From assembly GCA_021295785.1 (NCBI GenBank), contig JAGWBR010000014.1, positions 1 through 41,788 on the forward strand: a stretch of 41,788 nt of DNA, given 5' to 3'. Origin of the DNA: Gemmatimonadota bacterium (GTDB lineage Bacteria; Gemmatimonadota; Gemmatimonadetes; Palauibacterales; Palauibacteraceae). Positions 34,336 to 41,788 of the stretch are shown here, one piece after another (within the stretch, counting starts at the first letter, position 1; every line of letters begins with the position of its first letter). A program made the position numbers and the translations under genes. The notes below the pieces were generated by a model. That model searched no databases. It saw only the letters and a list, made by a program, of their open reading frames with translations, and had not been told where the DNA came from.

Positions 34336-37300
34336 ATGCGACACGCTTTTTCCCTGTCCGCGCGGTTGACTTCCTTCCAGCCAAGAGCCGTGACGGGAAC
34401 GATGTTCGGTGCTCTGATCCTGTTGACGGTCGCTCCGGCCTTCGATCCCTCCGGGGCACCGACTGCCCTGGCGGGCCAGCAGGCCGTGATCTACGAGGAA
34501 GAAGACCTGCAGGCCCTGAGCTTCCGGTCGATTGGGCCCCCGCGGGGCGGCCGCAGCACCGCCGTGGCCGGGATCACCGAGCAGCCGCTCACCTATTTCA
34601 TGGGTGCCACCGGCGGCGGTGTGTGGAAAACCGTGGACGCCGGACTCAACTGGACCAACGTCAGCGACGGCTTCTTCGACACCGGTTCGATCGGGTCCAT
34701 TGATGTCGCCGACACCGATCACAACGTCATCTACGTGGGCACGGGCTCGGCCTGCATCCGCGGCAACGTGTCCAAAGGCATCGGCATGTACCGCAGCCTG
34801 GACGGCGGAGACACCTGGACCTTCGCGGGCCTGCCCGATGCCGGGCAGATCGGCCGCGTTGAGGTGCATCCGAAAGATCCCGAGACCGTGTTCGTTGCCG
34901 CCCTCGGCGACCCGTTCGGCCCCAATTCCCAGAGGGGAGTGTTCCGGTCGAAAGACGGCGGCGACACCTGGGAGCACGTGCTGGCCATCAGCGACACCAC
35001 GGGGGCGGTCGATCTCGCCATCAACCCCGACAACCCCCGCATCGTTTTCGCAGCCGCGTGGCGGGCCGAGCGCAAGCCGTGGACGGCCATTTCCGGGGCC
35101 GAAGACGGGGGCGTGTTCCGGTCGAAGGACGGCGGCGACACCTGGGAACGCCTCGGCGGCGGCCTGCCCGGGGGTTTGGTCGGCAAGGCCGCTGTTACCG
35201 TGTCCCGTGCCAACCCCGATCGCGTTTGGGTACTGATCGAGGCCCCCAACGGCCGCGGTGGCGTTTACCGGTCAGAAAACGGCGGCGACACCTGGCGGCA
35301 GATCAACACCGACCGCACCCTCCAGCAGCGGGCCTGGTACTATACCCATATCCATGCCGATCCGGTGGACGAAAACACGGTGTATGCTCTCAACGTGGGC
35401 TATTACAAGTCGGTTGACGGCGGCGTCACCTGGCAGAGCTACGGCGTTCCGCACGGCGATGTGCACGACCTGTGGATCAATTATGAGAACCCCGACTTTC
35501 AGGTAGTCGCCAACGACGGCGGCGGACAGGTGACGACCACCGGAGCCGAGAGCTGGTCCACCTATTACAACCAGACGACCGCCGAGATGTACCGGGTATT
35601 CGTAGACAACCAGTTCCCCTACCGGGTCTACGGCTCGCAGCAGGACAACTCCACCATCATGGTGCCCAGCCGCGGACTCCCCTCGGTTCGGCCCGCGCAG
35701 CACTGGTCGGCGGTGGGCGGCTGCGAAAGCGGCCACATCGCCATCGACCCCCGCAACCCTCTGGTGACCTACGCCGGCTGCTACGGCGGAAGCATCAACC
35801 GGGTAGACCGGGGCACGGGCGATGTGCGTCAGATGCTCATTTACCCGCAGCTGCAGCTGGGCCAGGCGGCCAAGGACATGAAGCATCGGTTCCAGTGGAA
35901 CGCGCCCATTCGCTTGTCTCCCCACAACCCGGATGTCGTGTACCACGCGTCGCAGTACCTGAACCGCACCAGCGATTTCGGTTATTCGTGGCAGACCATC
36001 AGCCCGGACCTCACGCGTGGCGACACGACCAAGATGGTTCACGCAGGGGGTGACATCACCTGGGACAACACGGGCGTCGAGGTCTACGGGACGATTTTTG
36101 CGTTTGAAGAGTCGCCGCACGAACCAGGCGTGTTCTGGGTTGGCAGCGACGACGGCCTGGTGCACGTGTCGAGGGACGACGGAACTACCTGGGACGACGT
36201 GACGCCGCCGGGCCTGCCCGAATTCTCCACGGTGAACATGATAGACCTGTCGGCGCACGGGCCGGGCCGGGCGCACCTTGCAGCATACCGCTACCGGATG
36301 GCCGACGAGACGCCCTACATGTTCCGGACCGATGACTACGGCGAAACGTGGACCCGGCTTTCGAACAACGGCATTCAAGAGGGTCACTTCGCGCGCGTCG
36401 TCCGCGAGGACCCGGTCCGCCAGGGGCTCCTCTTTGCCGGCACCGAACGCGGCTTCTACGTCAGTTTCGACGGCGGCGAGTCGTGGGACCAGTTTCAGAT
36501 GAACCTGCCCGTGACACCGATCACCGACATGCACGTGCATCAGGGAGACCTGGTGCTTGCGACGCAGGGCAGGTCTTTCTGGATCATGGACGACATCACC
36601 CCGCTTCGGCAGATGACCACCGCGAGCGCGAGGGCTGATCTTCATGCCTACACGCCGCGGGCGGCCGTGCGGGCACAGGGCGTGTTCCCGTCGGGCGGAA
36701 TGGTCTACTACCAGCTCTCCGAGGAATCGGCCGGCGAGCGTGTGGACGTGCAGTTCATGGAAGACGAAACCGGCGAAGTGGTGCGAGTCTATTCGTCCAA
36801 CCCCGGCGCCTGGGACGACGATTCAAAGGCTGCGATCGGTCGGGCTTCGAGCTGGTCTCCCAGTCGACTCAGCGCCTCGGCGGGTCTGAACAGGTTGGTG
36901 TGGAATCTCCAGGGCGAGGGCCCCGAAATAGAGGATGACGCCCGCATTTGGGGATTCACGGGCCGTGTGCCCGCGGTGCCGGGAGAGTACGAGGTGAGGC
37001 TGTCCGCGGGAGACCTCGAGACCAGCGTCGGGTTGACGGTGGAGGTCGACCCCCGTGTGGCCGACCAGGTGACCGCAGCCGACCTCAGAGAGCAACGCGA
37101 CCTGATGGTGCAGGTCCGCGGGCTGCTACAGGCGTCCCATGACGCGGTCCGGGACATCCGTTCGATCCGGTCGCAGATGGAGGGCATTGCCGATGTGGCC
37201 TCGGAGGCCGGGATGGGCGAGTTCCAGGACCTGGCCCGGGACGCGAGCGAGAAGCTGACGGCCGTCGAGGAAGAACTTTTCCAGACCCGGAACGAATCCG

Positions 37301-37554
37301 GTCAGGATCCGCTCAATTACCCGCCGATGCTCGACAACGAGATCGCCAACCTGTACGGCTATATCTCGTCGACTTACGACCGGCCCAACATGGCGGCGGG
37401 CATCCGTGCGGGCGAGTTGACCGCTGAACTGGGGGTCCACCTGCAGGCTCTGCGCCTGATCATTGACAACGAGGTGGCCGAATTCAACCGGCGCCTGGGC
37501 GAGGCCGGGCTCGCGGGGGTAATCGTCAGCGCCCGGGAGCGCGCCACCAGCTAG
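34336..37554 (+). CDS. sortilin/VPS10-like BNR-repeat exoprotein
   Basis: The 1072-residue secreted protein has a signal segment GTMFGALILLTVAPAF and a likely cleavage at ALA-GQQ near residue 48. Many Asp-box/BNR repeats of the form SxDGGDTW follow (YRSLDGGDTWTF, FRSKDGGDTWEH, YRSENGGDTWR, VSFDGGESWDQ), which build one or two beta-propellers. A C-terminal domain begins around residue 800 (LVWNLQGEG, VPAVPGEYEVRL). Such proteins are often annotated as glycosyl hydrolases, but no sialidase catalytic set is evident, so an enzymatic role is unproven. ATG 34336 has a GAGG site six bases upstream. A TTG at 34309 overlapping pntB is the longer alternative. Confidence 0.88.
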   Translation: MRHAFSLSARLTSFQPRAVTGTMFGALILLTVAPAFDPSGAPTALAGQQAVIYEEEDLQALSFRSIGPPRGGRSTAVAGITEQPLTYFMGATGGGVWKTVDAGLNWTNVSDGFFDTGSIGSIDVADTDHNVIYVGTGSACIRGNVSKGIGMYRSLDGGDTWTFAGLPDAGQIGRVEVHPKDPETVFVAALGDPFGPNSQRGVFRSKDGGDTWEHVLAISDTTGAVDLAINPDNPRIVFAAAWRAERKPWTAISGAEDGGVFRSKDGGDTWERLGGGLPGGLVGKAAVTVSRANPDRVWVLIEAPNGRGGVYRSENGGDTWRQINTDRTLQQRAWYYTHIHADPVDENTVYALNVGYYKSVDGGVTWQSYGVPHGDVHDLWINYENPDFQVVANDGGGQVTTTGAESWSTYYNQTTAEMYRVFVDNQFPYRVYGSQQDNSTIMVPSRGLPSVRPAQHWSAVGGCESGHIAIDPRNPLVTYAGCYGGSINRVDRGTGDVRQMLIYPQLQLGQAAKDMKHRFQWNAPIRLSPHNPDVVYHASQYLNRTSDFGYSWQTISPDLTRGDTTKMVHAGGDITWDNTGVEVYGTIFAFEESPHEPGVFWVGSDDGLVHVSRDDGTTWDDVTPPGLPEFSTVNMIDLSAHGPGRAHLAAYRYRMADETPYMFRTDDYGETWTRLSNNGIQEGHFARVVREDPVRQGLLFAGTERGFYVSFDGGESWDQFQMNLPVTPITDMHVHQGDLVLATQGRSFWIMDDITPLRQMTTASARADLHAYTPRAAVRAQGVFPSGGMVYYQLSEESAGERVDVQFMEDETGEVVRVYSSNPGAWDDDSKAAIGRASSWSPSRLSASAGLNRLVWNLQGEGPEIEDDARIWGFTGRVPAVPGEYEVRLSAGDLETSVGLTVEVDPRVADQVTAADLREQRDLMVQVRGLLQASHDAVRDIRSIRSQMEGIADVASEAGMGEFQDLARDASEKLTAVEEELFQTRNESGQDPLNYPPMLDNEIANLYGYISSTYDRPNMAAGIRAGELTAELGVHLQALRLIIDNEVAEFNRRLGEAGLAGVIVSARERATS

Positions 37555-37600
37555 CAGAAGCCAAGATCACGGTCCGGCGCGAGAATGGCTCGTGTCGGAC

Positions 37601-38920
37601 CTAGCCGGCCTGGCGCGCGGCCGCTTCGATTCCCTCCTGCTCGTCCACCCTTGCCAGCAGGGCCAGCCCCACAAGGAAAAACGCCGCCACCGACAGCATC
37701 GCCCACCGGTGGCTCCCCGTGGCCCCCAGCACCGCGCTGTAGCTGAGCGGCCCCAGCACCGACGCCAGCTTCCCCGAGAACGCATACAGGCCGAACAGTT
37801 CGCCCTGTTTCCCCTCGGGCACGAACGAACTGAGCAGCGCCCGGCTGGCCGACTGATTGGGACCAACCATCAGGCCAAGCAGCAACGCCGCCACCCAGAA
37901 GGCCGCCAGGCTCTGGGCCAGGTACGCCATGGTCGAAACGGCCGACAGCGCAACCAGACTTATCGCGATGGTCTTCTTGCCGCCGATCCGGTCGTTGACG
38001 AACCCGAAGACGATGCTGCTCGCGCCCGACGCCAGGTTGACCACAATCCCCAGCACGATCAGCTCGGCCGTGTCCATCCCGAACACAGCCGCCGCGTAGA
38101 TGGACGCCATGGCGAAAACGGTGACCAGCCCGTCGTTGTAGACCAACCTGGCAATCAGAAACCGAACCGCCTGCCGGTAGCGCCGAAGATCTCTCGCGGT
38201 CTCGCGCAGACGCTTCAGCCCGACCATCCCCGCGGAGGCCCACCTGACCGGACGGCGCGGCACGCGCTCCTTCAAATGCCGGAACACGGGAACGGCGAAC
38301 ACGATCACCCACGCCGCCGTAAGCAGGTTAGTGGCCCGAACATTGAGGAAGTCCGTCTCCGGGAGCAGCCGGGCCACGAACGCCGGCTGCCCGCGGACCA
38401 TGGCCAGAGCCACCACGAGGCAGGCGAGCCCGCCCACGTATCCGAGTCCCCACGCGAACCCCGAAATCCGGCCCACATTCCGCCGGGTCGAAATCTCGGG
38501 CAGGAAAGCGTTATAGAAGACCTGGGCCGCCTCGTAGGCCACGTTGGCCGCGACAAAGATCAAGGCGCCGGTCAGAGCGTTGCCGGGTCCCACAAAGAAC
38601 AACGCCCCCGTGAACACGCAGCACGCAGCCGTGGTCAGAACCAGCAGCCGTTTCTTCAGACCCCCTTCGTCCGCCGCTGCCCCGAGCACTGGCATCAGCA
38701 GCGCCACCGCCACTGCCGAACCAGCCACCGCCCTTCCCCACCACACACCGCCCCGGACCGGGTCCGAGTGCACCACCGTGGCGTAGTACTGCGAGAAAAT
38801 GAAGGTCACGACCAGCGTGGTGAATGCCGAGTTGGCGAAATCGTACATCGCCCAGGCCCGGACCTCCTTGCGCGAGGGTGCCCCCGGATGCGTTGCCCCG
38901 CTGCGAACTCGTTGACCCAC
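37601..38920 (-). CDS. MFS transporter of the UMF1 (Atg22-like) family
   Basis: The 439-residue protein has about 12 membrane helices. It begins with the family signature [18 protein letters not shown] near residue 20. [25 protein letters not shown] and [27 protein letters not shown] are further UMF1 hallmarks. Fungal Atg22 relatives export amino acids from vacuoles; bacterial substrates are unknown. GTG at 38920 follows GGAG at five to six bases. The frame stays open upstream to 39295, but that region belongs to the divergent dehydrogenase gene. Only 25 bases separate the two starts. Confidence 0.88.
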   Translation of the reverse strand: MGQRVRSGATHPGAPSRKEVRAWAMYDFANSAFTTLVVTFIFSQYYATVVHSDPVRGGVWWGRAVAGSAVAVALLMPVLGAAADEGGLKKRLLVLTTAACCVFTGALFFVGPGNALTGALIFVAANVAYEAAQVFYNAFLPEISTRRNVGRISGFAWGLGYVGGLACLVVALAMVRGQPAFVARLLPETDFLNVRATNLLTAAWVIVFAVPVFRHLKERVPRRPVRWASAGMVGLKRLRETARDLRRYRQAVRFLIARLVYNDGLVTVFAMASIYAAAVFGMDTAELIVLGIVVNLASGASSIVFGFVNDRIGGKKTIAISLVALSAVSTMAYLAQSLAAFWVAALLLGLMVGPNQSASRALLSSFVPEGKQGELFGLYAFSGKLASVLGPLSYSAVLGATGSHRWAMLSVAAFFLVGLALLARVDEQEGIEAAARQAG

Positions 38921-38945
38921 CGGCGTCTCCGGTCTAACCTTCTGC

Positions 38946-40916
38946 ATGGTTGACAGTACACCCGATTTTTCCGCCCGCAAGGTAACCGCCGCCGAGGCCC
39001 GGAGAGTGGCCGAGGCCGCCCGCGAAGCTGACTGGCAGGGTCGCGCCTTCCTCAAGAATCTGTTTCTGGGGCGGCTGAGGCTCGATGCTGTCGATCCGTA
39101 TCCCGATCCCAACGACTTTATTTCTGACCGTGCCCGCGCGTGGACCGAAGAGCTGACCCGGTTCGTCCGCGAGGACGTCGATTCCGCCGCCATCGACATG
39201 AACGGACGCATTCCCGACGAGGTGGTGCGCGGACTTGCGGAGCGGGGCGCATTCGGCATCAAGGTAGACCGGAAGTACGGCGGCCTGGGATTCAATCAAA
39301 CCGAATACGCCAACGCCATGCGCATCGTGGGCATGGCGGACGGCAACCTGGTCGCCCTGTTGTCCGCGCATCAGTCCATCGGGGTCGGTCAGCCCCTCAA
39401 GCTTTTCGGAACAGACTGGCAGAAGAGGGAGTACTTCCCGAGGCTGGCCCGCGGGGCCGTGAGCGCGTTTGCATTGACCGAAAACGACGTGGGCTCGGAC
39501 CCGGCCAGGCTTTCGACCACGGCGGAGCGCACCGAAGACGGCGCGGCCTACATCCTGAACGGCGAGAAGTTGTGGATCACCAACGGCACGCTGGCCGAGC
39601 TCTACGTGGTGATGGCGCGGCACCCGGACACGGGGCGGATTTCCGCGTTCATCGTTGACCGAAACTGGCCCGGCGTTGAGGTGGTCAGCCGTTGCCATTT
39701 CATGGGACTCAGGGCGCTCGAAAACGGAGTGATTCGATTCACCAACGTGCGGGTGCCCAAAGAAAATCTGATGTGGAAAGAGGGTCGCGGCCTCAAGCTG
39801 GCCCTGATCACCCTCAACACCGGGCGTCTCACCATCCCGGCGGCGGCGGTCGGCGGCGTGCAGGGCGCTTTGGAGTTCTGCTGCCGGTGGGCCACCGACC
39901 GCCACCAGTGGGGCGCACCGATCGGCAAGCACGAGGCGATTGCGCACATGCTGTCCGGGATTGCGACGCGACTGTATGCCATGGCGGCCATCGCCGAGCT
40001 CACCCAAACCATGGCCGACCGGGGCGGTTTCGACATCCGCATGGAAGCTGCGGTCGCCAAGCTCTGGAACACCGAAGTGGGGTGGGACGCGCTGGACGAC
40101 GCACTGCAGGTCCGCGGCGGTCGCGGCTACGAGACCGAGGATTCACTCGCGGCCAGGGGTGACGAACCAATCCCGATCGAGCGGATGCTCCGCGATTTCC
40201 GCATCAACCGCATTTTCGAGGGATCCAGCGAGGTGATGCGCCTGTTTTTGGCCCGCGAGGCGGTAGACAAGCACTTGCAGGTGGCCGGCCTTATGGTGGA
40301 GCCGGGCGTGAGCGTTGGGAAGAAGCTCGGGGCACTGCCGGGGGCGATCTGGTTCTATGCCCGGTGGTATCCCTCAACCTGGCTGGGATGGAGCCTGCCG
40401 CCGCGCTTTTCGCGGTTCGGGCGGCTCGCCCGGCACATGCGGTTCGTTGAGCGGAGCAGCCGGCGGTTGGCCAGGACCCTGTTCCACCTGATGCTGCGGC
40501 ACGGCGCCAGCCTGGAGCGCCGGCAGGGGCTTCTGTTCAGGTGCGTAGACATCGGGGCCGAGCTCTTCGCCATTGTCTGCGCGGTCGCCCGCACCGGCAT
40601 GCTCGAGAAACGGGGCGGGGAGGAGGCGGCGGGTGCCCACCGGGTGGCCGACGCGTTTGCGCGCGACGCACGCCGGCGGATCGGCCAGTGGTTCAGGGAG
40701 ATTCGGTCTAACGATGACCGCGTCAACTACCGGCTGGCGCAGGATCTGCGGAAGGGCCAGATGGACTGGATGTACAACGACTTCATTGGCCACCAGAGCG
40801 CGGCCATGGCTGCCTGGGAGGCTGGCCGGCGCGGCGACGATTCCGGCGCGGCACCCCCGGGCGAGCCCTCTCAAGAAGCGGCGGAGGCCGCGACCGGAGC
40901 GTCAGCCGCGGCCTAG
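38946..40916 (+). CDS. very-long-chain-type acyl-CoA dehydrogenase
   Basis: The 656-residue flavoenzyme is of the VLCAD/ACAD9 type and introduces the trans-2 double bond in fatty acyl-CoA. The N-terminal helical domain includes [15 protein letters not shown]. The FAD/substrate motifs are [13 protein letters not shown] and [24 protein letters not shown]-type sequence ([15 protein letters not shown], near residue 425) contains the expected catalytic glutamate. The roughly 200-residue C-terminal extension beyond the core is typical of VLCAD and may be membrane-associated. The last 30 residues are low-complexity Ala/Glu/Pro. The ATG at 38946 has no strong ribosome binding site. Electron-transfer flavoprotein and other beta-oxidation genes are not in the window. 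Confidence 0.93.
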   Translation: MVDSTPDFSARKVTAAEARRVAEAAREADWQGRAFLKNLFLGRLRLDAVDPYPDPNDFISDRARAWTEELTRFVREDVDSAAIDMNGRIPDEVVRGLAERGAFGIKVDRKYGGLGFNQTEYANAMRIVGMADGNLVALLSAHQSIGVGQPLKLFGTDWQKREYFPRLARGAVSAFALTENDVGSDPARLSTTAERTEDGAAYILNGEKLWITNGTLAELYVVMARHPDTGRISAFIVDRNWPGVEVVSRCHFMGLRALENGVIRFTNVRVPKENLMWKEGRGLKLALITLNTGRLTIPAAAVGGVQGALEFCCRWATDRHQWGAPIGKHEAIAHMLSGIATRLYAMAAIAELTQTMADRGGFDIRMEAAVAKLWNTEVGWDALDDALQVRGGRGYETEDSLAARGDEPIPIERMLRDFRINRIFEGSSEVMRLFLAREAVDKHLQVAGLMVEPGVSVGKKLGALPGAIWFYARWYPSTWLGWSLPPRFSRFGRLARHMRFVERSSRRLARTLFHLMLRHGASLERRQGLLFRCVDIGAELFAIVCAVARTGMLEKRGGEEAAGAHRVADAFARDARRRIGQWFREIRSNDDRVNYRLAQDLRKGQMDWMYNDFIGHQSAAMAAWEAGRRGDDSGAAPPGEPSQEAAEAATGASAAA

Positions 40917-40925
40917 TGTTGTGTC

Positions 40926-40952
40926 CCAGAGATAGTTGTACATAGTCTCTGG
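40926..40952. repeat. hairpin with 7-bp stem downstream of the dehydrogenase
   Basis: CCAGAGA (40926-40932) and TCTCTGG (40946-40952) pair perfectly around a 13-base AT-rich loop, tagttgtacatag. It lies 10 bases after the dehydrogenase stop. There is no run of T after it on either strand, so it is not a standard intrinsic terminator. It could stabilise the mRNA end or be the end of an element. Confidence 0.6.
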
Positions 40953-41097
40953 ATCTTATGGAGGATGGAGTCGATATCAGTCCTGGTGGCCAGCCTGGTA
41001 CAGCACTTCCAACGCCTCCACCTCCTCCGGCGGCGCCCGGCGCACCGGGCACCCCAAACGCCCGTCCGGCAGAGCAGCTCCGCCGGTGTCTGGCCAT

Positions 41098-41117
41098 CGA
41101 AAAATGCACACTTTTCG
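41098..41117. repeat. short A/T-rich hairpin
   Basis: CGAAAA (41098-41103) pairs with TTTTCG (41112-41117) around an eight-base loop. It is a weak stem, but it stands out in the GC-rich background. Confidence 0.45.
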
Positions 41118-41324
41118 GGAGTCCGCCACGGAGGGAGCCGGATCGAGAAGGTGCGGAAGAGCGGCCTTCCCGGACGCGTAGCGCCCGTCCACAGCAGTCA
41201 GTTGCAAGTGGGGGCCGGCTTGCGCTATGATGGCGTCGCACCGTCAGGGTGCCCTCCGCTGCACTCCCATCACCGCAGCGCAGGATGCCGAGTTTAAACT
41301 CAACTCAAGGAAAAGCACCTCAAG

Positions 41325-41788
41325 CTGTCAGTCGTTGCGCTGGTGGCCCTGGCGATCGGCAGCGGGTGCCGCGACCCGGTGGATCCGGCCGGGGACCTGG
41401 ATCCGGGTCATGCCGGAGACCTGGATCCGGGTCATGCCGGAGACCGGCGGCCGGACGCCGCCATGACCGGACAGCTTGACGTGTTGGTTGCCGTCTACTG
41501 GAAGACGGGCGGGGAGAATTGGAACAACAACACCAACTGGCTGACGGACGAACCGCTTAACGACTGGTACGGCGTATCCGCGGACACTTCGGGAAACGTC
41601 GTCGGGCTGGACCTGGGCGACAACGGGCTGACGGGCTCGATCCCGGCCGAACTCGGGGATCTGGAGAGCCTGAGGAAGCTCCATCTCTACAGCAACGACC
41701 TCACGGGCTCGATCCCGGCCGAACTCGGGGATCTGGACAGCCTGAGGGAGCTCGATCTCTCCAACAACGACCTCACGGGCCCGATCCC
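41325..41788 (+). CDS. leucine-rich-repeat lipoprotein, 5' part, start unclear
   Basis: The frame runs off the right edge. It has a lipoprotein-like hydrophobic stretch LSVVALVALAIGSGC, then two copies of DLDPGHAG. A cap region, VAVYWKTGGENWNNNTNWL, is typical of bacterial and plant-like LRR proteins. Repeats of LTGSIPAELGDLxSLRxLxL with a 24-residue period follow. It is probably anchored at the cell surface and binds proteins. The frame opens after a TAA at 41295 and contains no ATG, GTG or TTG before the hydrophobic stretch. CTG at 41325 is shown here, but the codons for KHLK just upstream look like a normal signal n-region, so the start may be lost or non-standard. GTG 41343 and ATG 41463 would destroy the signal. 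Confidence 0.8.
   Translation, partial: MSVVALVALAIGSGCRDPVDPAGDLDPGHAGDLDPGHAGDRRPDAAMTGQLDVLVAVYWKTGGENWNNNTNWLTDEPLNDWYGVSADTSGNVVGLDLGDNGLTGSIPAELGDLESLRKLHLYSNDLTGSIPAELGDLDSLRELDLSNNDLTGPI
41394..41441. repeat. perfect 24-bp tandem duplication in the LRR lipoprotein linker
   Basis: Bases 41394-41417 and 41418-41441 are identical and in frame, each encoding DLDPGHAG. The identity at every base, including third positions, indicates a recent duplication. Confidence 0.9.
41628..41771. repeat. 72-bp leucine-rich-repeat DNA units
   Basis: Units 41628-41699 and 41700-41771 match at 66 of 72 bases, and a third starts at 41772 and is cut by the window edge. Each encodes one 24-residue LRR. Such similarity favours copy-number change by recombination. 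Confidence 0.9.

Larger units (their letters stand above)
40917..41324. other. non-coding stretch with hairpins, possible mobile-element remnant
   Basis: No intact gene is visible in these 408 bases. Two inverted repeats are present at 40926-40952 and 41098-41117. A minus-strand frame (41207-40977) ends with APPEEVEALEVLYQAGHQD. This resembles the first helix of helix-turn-helix regions in recombinases or transposases but stops before the second helix. It could be a decayed element end or coincidence. Confidence 0.35.

Noticed and set aside
35272-36645. 457-codon minus-strand frame inside the sortilin-like gene
   Set aside because: It is a shadow of the BNR-repeat coding frame.
40936-40945. 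third copy of the inverted repeat flanking the SEFIR gene
   Set aside because: Only the short ttgtaca part is shared, which is too little to call a copy.
40926-40952. rho-independent terminator after the dehydrogenase
   Set aside because: The stem is only seven pairs with a large loop and there is no following T-run.

Overview
The window is a high-GC bacterial chromosome segment. Gene order and protein types suggest an uncultured, didermic, aerobic heterotroph, most like Gemmatimonadota or a relative. The signs are Big-like lipoprotein proteases, beta-barrel proteins, CRTAC1-type FG-GAP/ASPIC proteins, a sortilin-like BNR-repeat exoprotein and leucine-rich-repeat lipoproteins around ordinary housekeeping genes. 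This assignment is inference from gene content; no rRNA or other phylogenetic marker was analysed.

Positions 1-6546 are accessory DNA. A sparsely coding left edge holds a 21-bp tandem repeat and two doubtful small ORFs. It is followed by a 1361-residue single-chain restriction-modification enzyme (type IIG-like: PD-(D/E)xK nuclease, Eco57I-type methylase, target recognition region) and a 315-residue SEFIR/TIR-like protein of visibly lower GC. The SEFIR gene lies between two arms of a 42-bp inverted repeat (5431-5472 and 6505-6546, 37 of 42 matching). The right arm ends one base from the ispE stop codon. This looks like a small defence cassette placed at the 3' end of a housekeeping operon, and it is the most unusual structure in the window.

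Positions 6547-17632 form a compact minus-strand housekeeping run. In transcription order it is dtd, a small SHOCT-like membrane protein, recA (with its own promoter), recX, alaS, a conserved hypothetical, cca, hflX, pdxJ, a YbhN/LPG-synthase-type membrane protein, and ispE. Most junctions overlap or nearly touch. Several genes need unusual starts: TTG for recX, ispE and the YbhN protein, and apparently CTG for cca and dtd.

Positions 17762-24332 hold a metzincin lipoprotein protease coupled to a beta-barrel protein, an SF1 (Upf1-like) helicase on the minus strand, a group II PLP decarboxylase, and a DsbA-like lipoprotein. Positions 24329-31028 are a minus-strand operon of an unrecognised 227-residue protein, a giant double-CRTAC1 protein and a second CRTAC1 protein. 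Positions 31400-34312 encode the three-part proton-translocating transhydrogenase (pntAA-pntAB-pntB). Then come the sortilin-like protein, a UMF1-type MFS transporter divergent from a very-long-chain-type acyl-CoA dehydrogenase, a non-coding stretch with hairpins that may be a mobile-element remnant, and the 5' part of a leucine-rich-repeat lipoprotein running off the right edge.

There are no rRNA genes, CRISPR arrays or intact transposases, and I recognised no tRNA.
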